This document shows positions 12,016 to 22,862 of a stretch of DNA of 64,000 bases, one piece after another. A program made the translations under genes and the position numbers. This DNA is from Malania oleifera. Taxonomy: Eukaryota > Streptophyta > Magnoliopsida > Santalales > Ximeniaceae. The stretch lies in NCBI RefSeq assembly GCF_029873635.1, contig NC_080422.1, positions 7,471,764 to 7,535,763 on the forward strand, given 5' to 3'. The notes below the pieces were generated by a model, which saw only the letters and a program-made list of their open reading frames with translations, had not been told where the DNA came from and did not search any database. The stretch's first letter is position 1. Every line of letters begins with the position of its first letter.

Positions 12016-12376
12016 TGTAGTGACCCAAAGAATAATATGATTTTAATAATAAGAGGGAGAGAAATGGAAACAGAAACAGAAACAGAAGGAGGTCGTAGAC
12101 TTCGTCGACGACATTGCATTCTGGGGGATAACCATAATTTCAAGGAAATGGTCAAGACTCGTCGACGAATACAGGGTTTCGTTGATGAGCACAGTACTTC
12201 GTCGACAAGAAAATACCGAGAGAGGTTCTGGGGCGGCCTGAATTTCATCGACGAATACAGGGCCTCTTTGACGAATTTAATGAAGGACTCGTCGACAAGG
12301 TGACATGTCTCGTTTACGAAATCCACTATTTTATAAATATGGAAAATCTGGATTTTAAGCTTCTTTAAGAAGCTAA

Positions 12377-12410
<34 letters not shown>

Positions 12411-14327
12411 CCCTTTGGTTCTCCCTCTTTCTTTCGTCGATTTCGTGCCAGATCTTTGCCGAATCGACAATCCGAAGTCACCACGACGCTCCTGGGGAAG
12501 TTCTCTCCAAATCTGCCGGAGTGGATCGTCGGTGAAAGTAAGGTGAAAACCATCCCAAATCCAGGGTAAGACTTTATACTTAATATTTGGACTGTTGACA
12601 GTTAAGGAAAGTGTCATACATATAGAAATACTAAAGTTTAATATTGGGAGTTTTCATTTCCAGGGATGTTGATTGGGAACGTTAGAAATCATCCCTAAGT
12701 TGAGGTAAGACTTTTAAGCCGAATTTGACTTAGTGATAGTAATAGGAAATGTTGTACGTATGAAAATACTGAACTTTAATACTGGGAGTTTTCATTTCCA
12801 TGGTGTTGAGTTAGGAACCCTGCGGGTGCGGGGCAGTTTTATTAGGGACTTTCCAGGAATCAGGTAAGGGGATAAACTAAGCTAGTTTTGTTTTTAGAAA
12901 ATGCATGTATATATTTATATATATATATATATATATGATTTATATTTGAAAAATACTGTGAAAATGATTGTATGTTGAATATGTGAAAAATTTGTTATGT
13001 GGTATGAGTATAAAATGATATGAAATACTATTTCTGGGAATGTGATTATGATACTGATTTTTATGATGGAAAACTGGCGTACAGGCCGAGATTTTTATGT
13101 GATTTGCCGGTGTACGGGCCGTGCTATGTGATGTGATTTGCCAACGTATGGGCTGTGCTATGTTTTCCGGCGTACGAGCCGTGCTATGTGACTGTGATTT
13201 GCTAGCATACGGGTTGTGCTATGATTTGCTGGCGTACGGGCTGTGCTATGATTTGCCGACATACGGGTTGAGTTATGATAAAATATGTAATACCGACGTA
13301 TGGGCCAATGATTTTCTTGATACACGTATATATGCAAAGTGATATGATTGTTGTGAGAATAAATGATATGAAATATCTATGTATCACAGTTTTGGTATAT
13401 GCTATATGATATCAGAACCTGGTTGGCTTGGTCTAGGCTAGCACTTGCACGGTACCGTTGCTATGTGTCCATGGTCTTCGTGATCATGATATTTGTATTA
13501 ATGCCGCTGTACGGAGTGGTGTGAGATTGGATGGTCGATGTCGTTATTAAAGAAGTGTGCTGTGATCGCCCCTGGTGTACGGACCAGGTCTGGCAGACCC
13601 ATTGGACCTACAGACTACTGTTTAACTTGGCAGTGGTCGGCCAACCATTGTCAGGTCCCGCCTTCGGGCCACACAACCCAGTTATGTAAGGGAAATACAT
13701 GACAACAACCAGCTAACCTACCAGGATTGTTTTTATGTTATTATTATGATATGAGATGAGATATGCTTATAAAATGCAGTATGTTCTACCATGTCTTGAT
13801 ATACATATGTTTTCCCAGATTTGATAAACAGTACTGAATATGATATGTATGATATATGTAGAACACGAATTACTTATGTTGCCACACAATGGTGTTAGTT
13901 TATTTCCCTTACTGAGAGGTGTCTCACCCCTAAATTTCATAAACTTTTCAGGAACCCCAGATAGGAGAGCGGAAAAAGCCCCGCTGATCTAGAGCAGTTG
14001 TTTGCCCTCTTTGGAAGGGTAAGTTTTTGATAGGGACAGTTAGGTTTTTTTTGGGATTGTCCCTAGATTTCATTTTTTGGATATATATACTGAGAGATAG
14101 TGATTGTAGTAACTCTGGTATGTTGTGATGCATGTTATGATGAGATGTATATGATTATGTGCTTTCTGTTGCTTAGGACTTCTGCTGTATGTTCTGATGT
14201 ATCCCTGGTACCCACGAGTCCAGGTGGATTGTGACCTACTGAGCTGAAATGTGAGATGTGTGGTATTGATTTTATGATGATATTATTATAAAAAAAAAAT
14301 GTGGAAAAAAATGAGCAGGTCGTGACA
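12016..14327 (+). mobile_element. Solo LTR D, Tekay-type family
   Basis: A 2312 bp solo LTR starting TGTAGTGACCC and ending GGTCGTGACA. Target-site copies are imperfect, CCTGT (12011-12015) and CCCAT (14328-14332); they differ only by transitions. Features in order: CGTCGACGA array (12095-12320), TATA box (12332-12339), CT tract (12383-12410), minisatellite (13075-13310), GCACGGTACCGT box (13447-13458) and a conserved ACTGAGAGGTGTCTCACC stretch near 13913-13930. It has no coding content. Confidence 0.85.
13075..13310 (+). repeat. Minisatellite in LTR D
   Basis: Around eight degenerate units of about 30 bp built on GATTTGCCGGCGTACGGGC followed by TGTGCTATG. There is no spacer diversity between constant repeats, so it is not a CRISPR array. 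Confidence 0.8.
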
Positions 14328-14332
14328 CCCAT

Positions 14333-15230
14333 AGTAACAGCCAAAATATCCCCATTAAAAACTAATGAACTACTCTCCACTACCATAGCCTACTCAGTCT
14401 TCTTCTTGTTCTTTTCATCTAAATCTCTTTTCATCCTTAGATAGTCCTTCTTCATATGCCCTTCTTTCCCACAATAAAAACAATCACTCCTCCAGTTCCC
14501 ACTCTTACCCTTGGACTTGGATCGAGATTTCCCTCGATTCCAATTACCCTTGCTCGAACTCCTGTCCCGCTGTTGGCTAAACTCACCCTTAGCCACCAAC
14601 CCTTCTCCATGTCCTAGATAATCTGGTTTGTGAATATTCTCACTCTCCAGAATTGTAGTAGTCACCTCATCAACTGTAAGAATCTCCTTACCTAGCAATA
14701 GTGTGGTTTTCAAAGTATCAAGTGAACTGGGAAGCGAATACAACAAAATCAGTGCTTTATCTTCCTCCTCAATTTTTATCTCAATACTCAGCAACTGCAT
14801 GATTATCTTATTGAAATAATTGAGGTGGTCTTTGGCTTTTGTGCCCTCAGTCATTCTCAACCGATACAATTGTTTCTTCAAATACAATCTATTAACTAGG
14901 GACTTGGACATATAAATATTCTCCAATTTTTTCCAAAGCTCAGCTGGCGATGTTTCATTCAACACATTGTATTTAATTTTTGGAGCTAAACTTAAGCGAA
15001 TGGTACTTACAGCTTTCATTTCCAGCTCCTCCCATTGATCATCTGACATGGTCTCTGATTTCTTATCTTTCCCATATAGTGCCTTAATCAATCCCTATTG
15101 GACCAACACATCCTTCACAGTGCGCTGCCACAGACTGAAATTATTTTTCCCATTAAAGGGATCCACCTCGAACTTGGCTATCGAAGTGCTCGCCATTAAA
15201 ATTTTTTTTTCTTCTCTCCTCTAACATCAA
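14333..15230 (-). mobile_element. gag part of the copia element
   Basis: Minus-strand copia gag of the UBN2/retrotran_gag type. The start is near 15195 (ASTSIAKFEVDPFNG), the mid part has LWKKLENIYMSKSL and the LLYSLPSSLDTLK motif, and the zinc knuckle CFYCGKEGHMKKD lies near 14440-14480. The sequence resembles Tork/Tnt1 gag. Broken. Confidence 0.85.
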
Positions 15231-15234
15231 CAGT

Positions 15235-15330
15235 GACATCATCACTTGTCAGGATGACGTCAGCAACGGCTCCTGCGTCAACTTCTGCGTCAACGTGACA
15301 TCAGTGTGACGTCAGTGCTCCACGGGAAGG
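15235..15330. promoter_or_regulatory. TGACGTCA pair in the copia leader
   Basis: Two perfect TGACGTCA octamers (15255-15262 and 15307-15314) with several CGTCA and TGACATCA half-sites between gag and the primer binding site. TGACGTCA is the classic bZIP (TGA/CRE-type) target. Function here is inferred only. Confidence 0.5.
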
Positions 15331-15651
15331 ATCCGCGCCTCGACCCGCGCTTCGACCTAACTTGATTCGGATTCTGGGCCTGTCACCCAATTCTAGCACT
15401 GTTCATCATGTTCTTCATCTGCAAAAAAATTTTTCACACCTTTAATTGATGAAAATGGTCCTCATTCAATTGAAAATTTTTGGAATAATTGTCTAGCACC
15501 CAATCTGAATCTTTGCGTACCTCAATCCAATCTGAATGAACCGCTTTGATCTTGAGCACTCTGCGGAAAAATTTCAGATCTAAAAAAATTCTTTCAATCT
15601 GATCTGATCTATCAGATCTGCACCCAATCAAAACTGTGCTCTGATACCACT

Positions 15652-16013
15652 TGTTAATGCGCAGTGATTTTAATCTTTCGATCAACAAATTAAATCACAT
15701 ACAGAACATTCATAGAAAAAATAGAGACGAGAGATTTTACGTGGTTCAACAAGGTTGTCTACGTCCATAGAGCGTGCACCTGGAGAAGAATCCATTATAA
15801 AACGATGGTAGTACAAGATCTGATCAGTCTCTCCTCGATCCCAGATCCCCTATATACCCCTTTACCTTCAACCCATTGAAGAAAAGTTTTTCCTAAAGAG
15901 AACCTCTCTTTTGCTCTCCTTGCACAAAATGACAAGCAATCCCTATATTTTCTCAAGGCTTACAAACATATATATGACGCCACACAACCGTTGGATTTAG
16001 AGACGATCCAACA
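15652..16013 (-). repeat. 5' LTR of the Tork copia element
   Basis: Begins TGTTAATGC next to the primer binding site (TGGTATCAGAGCA on the minus strand) and ends GATCCAACA, about 362 bp. It includes the TTTACGTGGTTC motif seen in many Tork LTRs. The outer edge is placed from the TG...CA ends only, since the partner LTR is outside the window. Confidence 0.65.
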
Positions 16014-16606
16014 ATTATGATAAAGGCCACAATAAATAAATAAATAAACATATTTTTTTAACAATATACAATATTTATAAGAAAATCTAAATTAAAAAAC
16101 AACTTCTAATAACCACTAAAGATACAAGAAATAAGAAATAAACCCTGCCCTAACTACAAACTATGCTAAGAACCCACAATAGCTACTAATTAGCTTAACA
16201 CATTTGGGTTTAGGATTCAACAATTCCTTGACCCTTTTCTTTGAAAATCACTAATAAAAATAAAATAAAAAAGTAATATGAAACAAGATTTTCTCTCAAA
16301 CAATCGTGAAGACAATTTTTATTTTTATTCTCAACTTATGTAAAAGTTATAAAAATGTTACATTGTTTTTCAATTTTTTGTTAAATTCGAAAAACAATAA
16401 AAAGATACTTTTAGCTTTTTCGTAAAAAATTTAAAAATTAAAATAAGGTGATATATTTTTTTTATAATTCTTTAGAAAATAAAAATAATTTTCCATAGAA
16501 ACAAGAATTTTCCATAAAAATGAAGTTTATTTTTAACTTTTTTAAAAATTGCAAAAATACAATCTCATTTCCAGGTTTTAATATCTGTTTATTGAGAATA
16601 GGAAAC

Positions 16607-16653
<47 letters not shown>

Positions 16654-17819
16654 TCATAGTTTTTATAAATATTCGAAGAATAAAACAAATAAGATGCCAT
16701 TTTTGTAATTATTTTGAGCATTAAAAATAAAAGGTGAGAACTGTTTTGATTCTTTGATTAAAGAACCTTTTTTTGTGCAAACCCTACTTTGTGTGCAAAA
16801 GGCAAAAGGCAAGGAAGACAGACCATCTTGAGAGAGAGAGAGAGGAAAATGACAAGAGGAGGGAAAAGGGCAAAAAGGAGAGTTTAAAAAAAAAGGGAAA
16901 TGGTGAAATGATGTAAAAGAATGGACTGTTTGCAAATGAAAAGGGAAAAGCAAGGATTTTTACATACCATGTTTTTAATATGAGTGCAATGTTGCTTCAA
17001 AGGTTTTGTAAAAGGAAAGAAAAAAAGAAAAAAGAAAAGAGGAAATATGTGCATATACAAGTACATCTACATATGTACATATTCATTTTTTTATTTTCAT
17101 AATTTTAATATTTAAAAATGATAAAAGAAAATTATAATATAAATTTTCTTTTCTTTTCTTTTCTTTTCTTTTCTTTATGATTTTCATGTTTCAACGCAGC
17201 TTAAAATTTAAGATTTTGTGTTCTTTCAATCTATTAACTTCATGATCCAATATAAATGTTTTTAAAACACAAAATATTAGTGATGCAATTTAATAACATT
17301 TACATGCAATTTAAAATTTCAAAAATAATAATATCATGCTTCTAGAAATATAGTAAGTATTCTTTATGGGTATAACTAAGACAAGTCTATTAATTTGTGA
17401 GTTGTGAGATACTCCAATGCCAATTGACTCTATAAATTGACTAAATTAGATTCTACTTAAGTTTGACTTGAGAACGAACTGTTTTGAATAGTAACAAGTC
17501 AAATTCAAGTTTTGTAATATTACTTGCAAGCATAATTGAATCTTTAGCAATTTTATTATTTTTATATTATATAAACCATATAATATATATTTCATACATA
17601 TATTTAATATTATACATACATCATATGCTTTTTTTAATACTAATTTATCTTAATTGAGTCAAACTTAAGTTTTAAGAACTTGCAATTGAATTCAGTTTGA
17701 GTTGAATAATTTTGCGATCTATTAAATTCGAGTTAAGTTTCAAACTCAACATGTTTTTTTACTAGACTTGAGTTTAAATATCTATTTGTGTCAACTCAAT
17801 GTTAAACAAGACAACTCAG
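16014..17819. other. AT-rich stretch without a recognisable gene
   Basis: A (TTA)n microsatellite of about 15 units at 16608-16652, TTTTC repeats near 17147-17175 and long A/T runs. No coding, RNA or clear transposon signal was found. Confidence 0.6.
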
Positions 17820-18208
17820 AGATTGGAGCTATCATTGGTCAATCAACATGTGGGGATTGGCTCAGCTAATTTCTCTCCAACGGACACATAGTTTTCTTTC
17901 ATGATTGTATCTCCTTATTTAGAATGTGTATATAGCTAGCATTTTCTTGTATGTCGTGTTTATCAAGTCTTTCCTTGTATGTAAAACTTTCTTGTATAGT
18001 TTTTACAATTTTGTTAATGGAACATGTAGAGAATGGTGTAGGTATCGATTGTTATACTGTGTTTGCACAATCTTTCATGGTAATCAGAGCTATACAGGCC
18101 AACGCCCTTTCCTGCGTACATGTACACTTCCAAAAAAATGTCTTCCTCGTCCGCTACTTTTAATCCCCCGAATATCAGACAACTAATTTTAGTATGGATG
18201 GATAGAAC

Positions 18209-20717
18209 TGTAACGAACCAAAAAAAAAATATTTTTAATTATTATTAATAATTAATTATTATTATTATGAAAATTAATTAAATTAAAAAATTTGAGGATT
18301 TTGGATATATATATATATATAAAGGGAAAGGTAATGGCTAAAGGAAAGAAAAAAAAAAAAAAAAGGAAACTTAATGGTTAAGTTTTGAACAAAGTAGGAA
18401 AGGAAAGAATTAAAAAAAAAAGAAGCTTCACGCGGCAAAAGGAAGAAAGAAGAGAAAGAAAGAAAAGACAGTAAAAAATTCTCTCAGCTCATGTTCTCCA
18501 CTCCTCTTCTTTCTACGGTTTCACGGCGGATTCTCACCCAATTGGAAATCCGAAAATACCATCAGACTCCATTCTCCGCCACTAATATATCTATCGAAGT
18601 GGATTTGTCGTAGGAGTAACATGGGCATATCTCCTGGGGTAAGACAAATTCTCATTCTTACCTCAATTTTTCTTAAATTTTAAGCCAAATGGGCGACCAC
18701 CACGAGAATCTATGGATGATTCTCTACAAGTCTAGCAGAGCAGATTTCTTGTGAGGTCATTGTAAAAATAGCCCAAAATTAGGATAAATGAATTATTTAG
18801 AAATTAATTATTATTTAATTATTGTAAATTAGTATATGTTAAAATAATATTTTATTAGAGTTGATTTGATTGAATCATGGTTAGGGTGAGCGATGCGGGT
18901 ATAATTTTGGGAGCCTTGCAGGAGTGGTTCAGGGAATCAGGTAAGGGGAAATAAAATTATATTAGTATTTTATTAAGGTGAACCGGTTATTTATGAGCGT
19001 ATGAAATTTATTATTTATCTATATGATTTTTAGAACCGTTTGGGTACTAGAAAATGATGATATTGTTTAAGGTTTATTTTTGGGATAATTGCATATGATA
19101 TTAAATTCGTGTGACGTGGGAGTAATTTTTACTAATAAATTGAAGATGAATTACTGTGGTATTTGAGTTTGCATGGGGTTGTTTTGAATGATTATGACAT
19201 GATGAATGAATTAATATGTTGGATTCCTGTGTGGAAATGCATTGATGCGTCTGTGTGAATTAATTGGTTTGGTTATTCGTATGCATCTCAATATAAAGTT
19301 GGCATGAGGAGGTGGTTATATTGCTTAGATATAAATCATGATATGACATTGGTAGGTCGAGGAGCTTGTCATATTGTCATTTATATGGGATAGGACATTG
19401 GCAGGTTGAGGAGCTTGTTCTACTGATGTATGACGGGTAGGTCATGGTGATTGGATACTGGTGAATAGTGGTGCCTGTGTAGGCCACGTGTCGTAGAAGT
19501 TGTAGTGGTGCCTGTGTGGGCCACGTTATATCCTGCGTGGATAATGGCGCCTGTGTGGGCCATGTTATGTACCTTGTGTGGGTAGTGGTGCCTATGTGGG
19601 CCACGTTATATCCTGTGTGAATAATGGCGCCTGTGTGGGTAATGATGCCTGTGTGGACCACGATATATCCTGTGTGGATAATGGCACCTGTGTGGGCCAT
19701 GTTATGTACCCTATGTGGGTAGTGGTGCCTGTGTGGGCCACGTACTGACATGTACCCAGTTGCTTTGTGTGAGCCACGTACTGAGGACTTTGGAAGATGA
19801 AGTATGAGATACATGATTCCTGTGTGGATGTGTTGTGCGCATGTGAATTTAATTATAACATAAAAATAATGGTATAGCATATTGTGAATGCATGTGTGTG
19901 CATGCGGTGAGGTAAACATACCACCGGGGGCTTGTTGAGAAAGGCGAGTTCTCTGCTAGGTAGTTTCTTGGTATCAGTGTAAAGGGATGCTACTTGTATG
20001 GGCGGGTAGATATCCCGATCCTCGGAAACCTTCGCATTTAAAATAATAAATATGTATGTACTGGCGGCAAGATAATACTTCACCTGAGGGCTTACTGAGA
20101 AAGGTGAGTGCTCTGGTAGGTAGTTTTTAGTACTAAAGCAGAGGGAAGCTACTTGTATGGGCGGAAAATTTTCCCTATCCTTGGGGACTTTCGCCTGCAT
20201 AAAAATCATGTACTTGTGCATATTGGATGTGTGTATGATATTAAATGTTGGGGGTGTTATAAATGGTACATTTTTTTTTAATTGTTATTGATATTATGTG
20301 AGAAGCAGTTTATTTTGATATGTAAATATTAAAACTCATTTGTCACACACTGTTAAAATTTATTCCACCCTTACTGAGAAGTGTCTCACCCTAGTGGATT
20401 AACAATTTTTCAGGTTCTTCTGGAAATCGGGTTTGAAGGCCTAGGCTGGGATTATTTTTGGTGGTTTCTTCCTGGGGTATTGTGAGATACTGATATATGT
20501 ATAGATATATTTGTATGAGATTATGTTTAAATATTTGTTGTGGATATGGATATCTAGATGTTGTAGTGTTCGTTTTTGGGTTACTATATAGAACTCTGGT
20601 ATTTACTTGAGGATATTTATTTATGTTCCGCTGCGTGCATGTTAATTATGGTATCAGATACAGGTGATTGGAACACGTGGCACCCAAGCCCCATTTGACG
20701 GGTTTCGGGGCGTCACA
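18209..20717 (+). mobile_element. Solo LTR E, second Tekay-like subfamily
   Basis: A 2509 bp solo LTR from TGTAACGAACC to GGGGCGTCACA, with target copies AGAAC (18204-18208) and AGAAT (20718-20722). It lacks the CGTCGACGA array and the GGTACC box but shares CACGAGAATCTA and GGATGATTCTCTACAAG stretches with LTR G. It contains a GTGTGGGCCACGT minisatellite (19430-19760) and two copies of an approximately 150 bp block (19926-20028 and 20088-20195). Confidence 0.85.
19430..19760 (+). repeat. Minisatellite in LTR E
   Basis: Tandem degenerate units built on TGGTGCCTGTGTGGGCCACG and TATATCCTGTGTGGATAATG. The His/Thr-rich open frames across it on the minus strand are artefacts of this repeat. Confidence 0.75.
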
Positions 20718-22204
20718 AGAATGAACTGCCTAAATTGGTTTCCTGATTACTTCCGATTTTATGGAGTAATGATTTACTGGGTTTCGTGGATGGTACTGAA
20801 CCGTGCCCAGCTAAACTTCTTCCTGCCACTAGAAACGTTGGATCTTCCACTCTTGAAAAAATACTTCTTTTTTCCTCTGGACAAAGAAGGACCAATTCGT
20901 TATCAGCTGGCTGAATGCCACCTTGGATGAGAAGGTTGTGTCAGTGACCTTTGGTCTTGATACTGCTTGTGCGGTCTGGCTTGCCTTAACCAATAGGTAT
21001 GCCTCACAGTCCTATTCTCGCATCAATTACCTGAAACGCTAGTTCTAGTTTTTAAATTAGAAAGAAAAAATTTGCGAGGAATATCTGTAGAGACCCAGAA
21101 ATATAATAAATGAAAATGATAAAGGAAAAAGGAAAAAGGGAAAGGAAAGAGAAATAAAAAGAAAGGGCAAAGAAATTTAAAAAGGGGCATCAGCAGGGAC
21201 TCGTCGACAAACCCATGGTCTTCGTCGATGAACATCCTTCTAGGTATCGTCGACGAAGTACACGTGTCTCGTTGACGAGAAGATACCAAGAGCAGAAATT
21301 TGCAGGCCATTAAGGGATTGTCGATGAACCCACTATCTTGGTCGATGAATGTCCTTTTATGGATCGTCGACGAACCTATTCTTTGTCGACAAACACCCTT
21401 CTGTGGTTTGTCGACGAGTACACGTGTCTCGTCGACGAAGCCACGTGGCCAGCAGTCTATATATATGTTAAAAATTATATTTTTTTAGCGAGAAACTCTT
21501 CTCTCTTTTCTCTCTTTCTCTAAGTTCGGCCAATCCACCTTCTCTCTTTGATTCCGACTCCGTTTTAGCCCATTCTAACGATCAGGAACCACCACGATAA
21601 TCTAGGGGTGATTTTCTGCAAGTTGACAAAAGCGGATTGTTGATTTGGAGTTCTTGGGCACCATCTCAAAATCAAGATAAGTGAGTTATTTTAGGGTTTG
21701 AATGATCATTTGGGATTTGTGGACCCAAGAAATGTGTCAAATGATAAATATTTTGGGGTTGAGTTGATTGAACTGGGGGAAAATGTAATTTCAGGGTTTT
21801 GAACTTTGAACGCCGTAAGGCGTGGATTTAGGTTTGTCAGTAAACTTCTCAGAAAGTTAGGTAAGGGGATAGATTAATTCAGGTATTTTCAGAAAATTAA
21901 TTATTGAATATACAGTATTTGATTTTAAAAATTTATATATGGTTTAGTATAGCTTTTAAGAATACTGATGTTGAACTGAGGAAACCTTGAAAACAGATTT
22001 AATATCATTTTGTCTGTAAAATATGTTTTCCTGGCCAAATAATATATTATAGTGTAGTACTCACTTATGTGTGGCATGAGTATAAATTTTACTGTAAATA
22101 ATGATAGGTCAAAATATTTATGATTTCACATAACAAACATGATTCGATGACAATTTTTTTAGAAAAACTATAAATAGAACAAAAATTATATTTTCAGTAT
22201 ATTG

Positions 22205-22325
22205 TGATATTCAGTTGGTGCAGATGCCGTGATATTTAGTTGGCGCAGATGTTGTGATATTTAGCCGGCGCAGATTTTGTGATATTCAGTCGGCACAGAT
22301 GCCGAGATATTTCAGCTGGCCCAAA
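22205..22325 (+). repeat. Minisatellite in LTR F
   Basis: Four units of about 29-30 bp of the type GTGATATTTAGTTGGCGCAGATGC. It is placed just upstream of the GCACGGTACCGT box. Confidence 0.75.
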
Positions 22326-22792
22326 TGTGACTAGGCATGTTATAACAATTATTCAGGAAATATTATCATTACAGATGTTATATAGAAGTATGAAATAGTT
22401 ATATAACAGTATTATGAAATATATTATATGATAACAGAACTCAGATGTCTTAGTTTATATTTAGAGCACGGTACCGTAACTATCAGTTCAAGTAGTGCTA
22501 CCACACATCTTAGATAGAGTGTAAGAGTTGGATAGTCGATTGAGCTTAGAGTAGAGTAGTGCACCCCCCCTGGCAATCTGGACTAGGCTAGGCAGGTCAA
22601 TCCTACTTACAGACTTATCAATTTTGGCTTAGCATGGTAGGTTAATCATTATTAGGTCCCGCCTACAGGCCACACAAACTAGTCATGTGAGGTTAATACA
22701 TGACATCAGCTAACTATCCATCTAGGGTATGATTTCAGTATTATACAAATATAGCAGATGATTTATGTGTATACAGAAATCATGTAATAACC

Positions 22793-22828
22793 CTAAAAAG
22801 GGATATAGAAGATAGTGGAGTGATTCCA

Positions 22829-22862
<34 letters not shown>

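Larger units (their letters stand above)
7050..16013 (-). mobile_element. Tork-type Ty1-copia element, broken, heavily invaded
   Basis: A copia element on the minus strand. Right to left it shows: 5' LTR (15652-16013), initiator-Met-type primer binding site (about 15636-15649), leader, gag with zinc knuckle, protease, GAG-pre-integrase, integrase C-terminal part and reverse transcriptase (to about 7092). It is interrupted by solo LTR D (12016-14327), Cassandra (10524-11689) and solo LTR C (8143-10280); the gypsy 3' LTR abuts it at 7050. Its 3' end is not in the window. It is broken in several places besides the insertions. It is the oldest layer of this block, since everything else is inserted into it. 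Confidence 0.85.

Noticed and set aside
13075-13310. Regular repeats resembling a CRISPR array
   Set aside because: Units are degenerate and contiguous without unique spacers, and the sequence lies in a plant retrotransposon LTR.
18079-18090. tRNA-like sequence near GGTAATCAGAGC
   Set aside because: It matches only a primer binding site of a copia element; no cloverleaf can be drawn.
19377-19919. His/Thr-rich 180-residue open frame on the minus strand
   Set aside because: Produced by the GTGTGGGCCACGT minisatellite in LTR E; no start context or domain.
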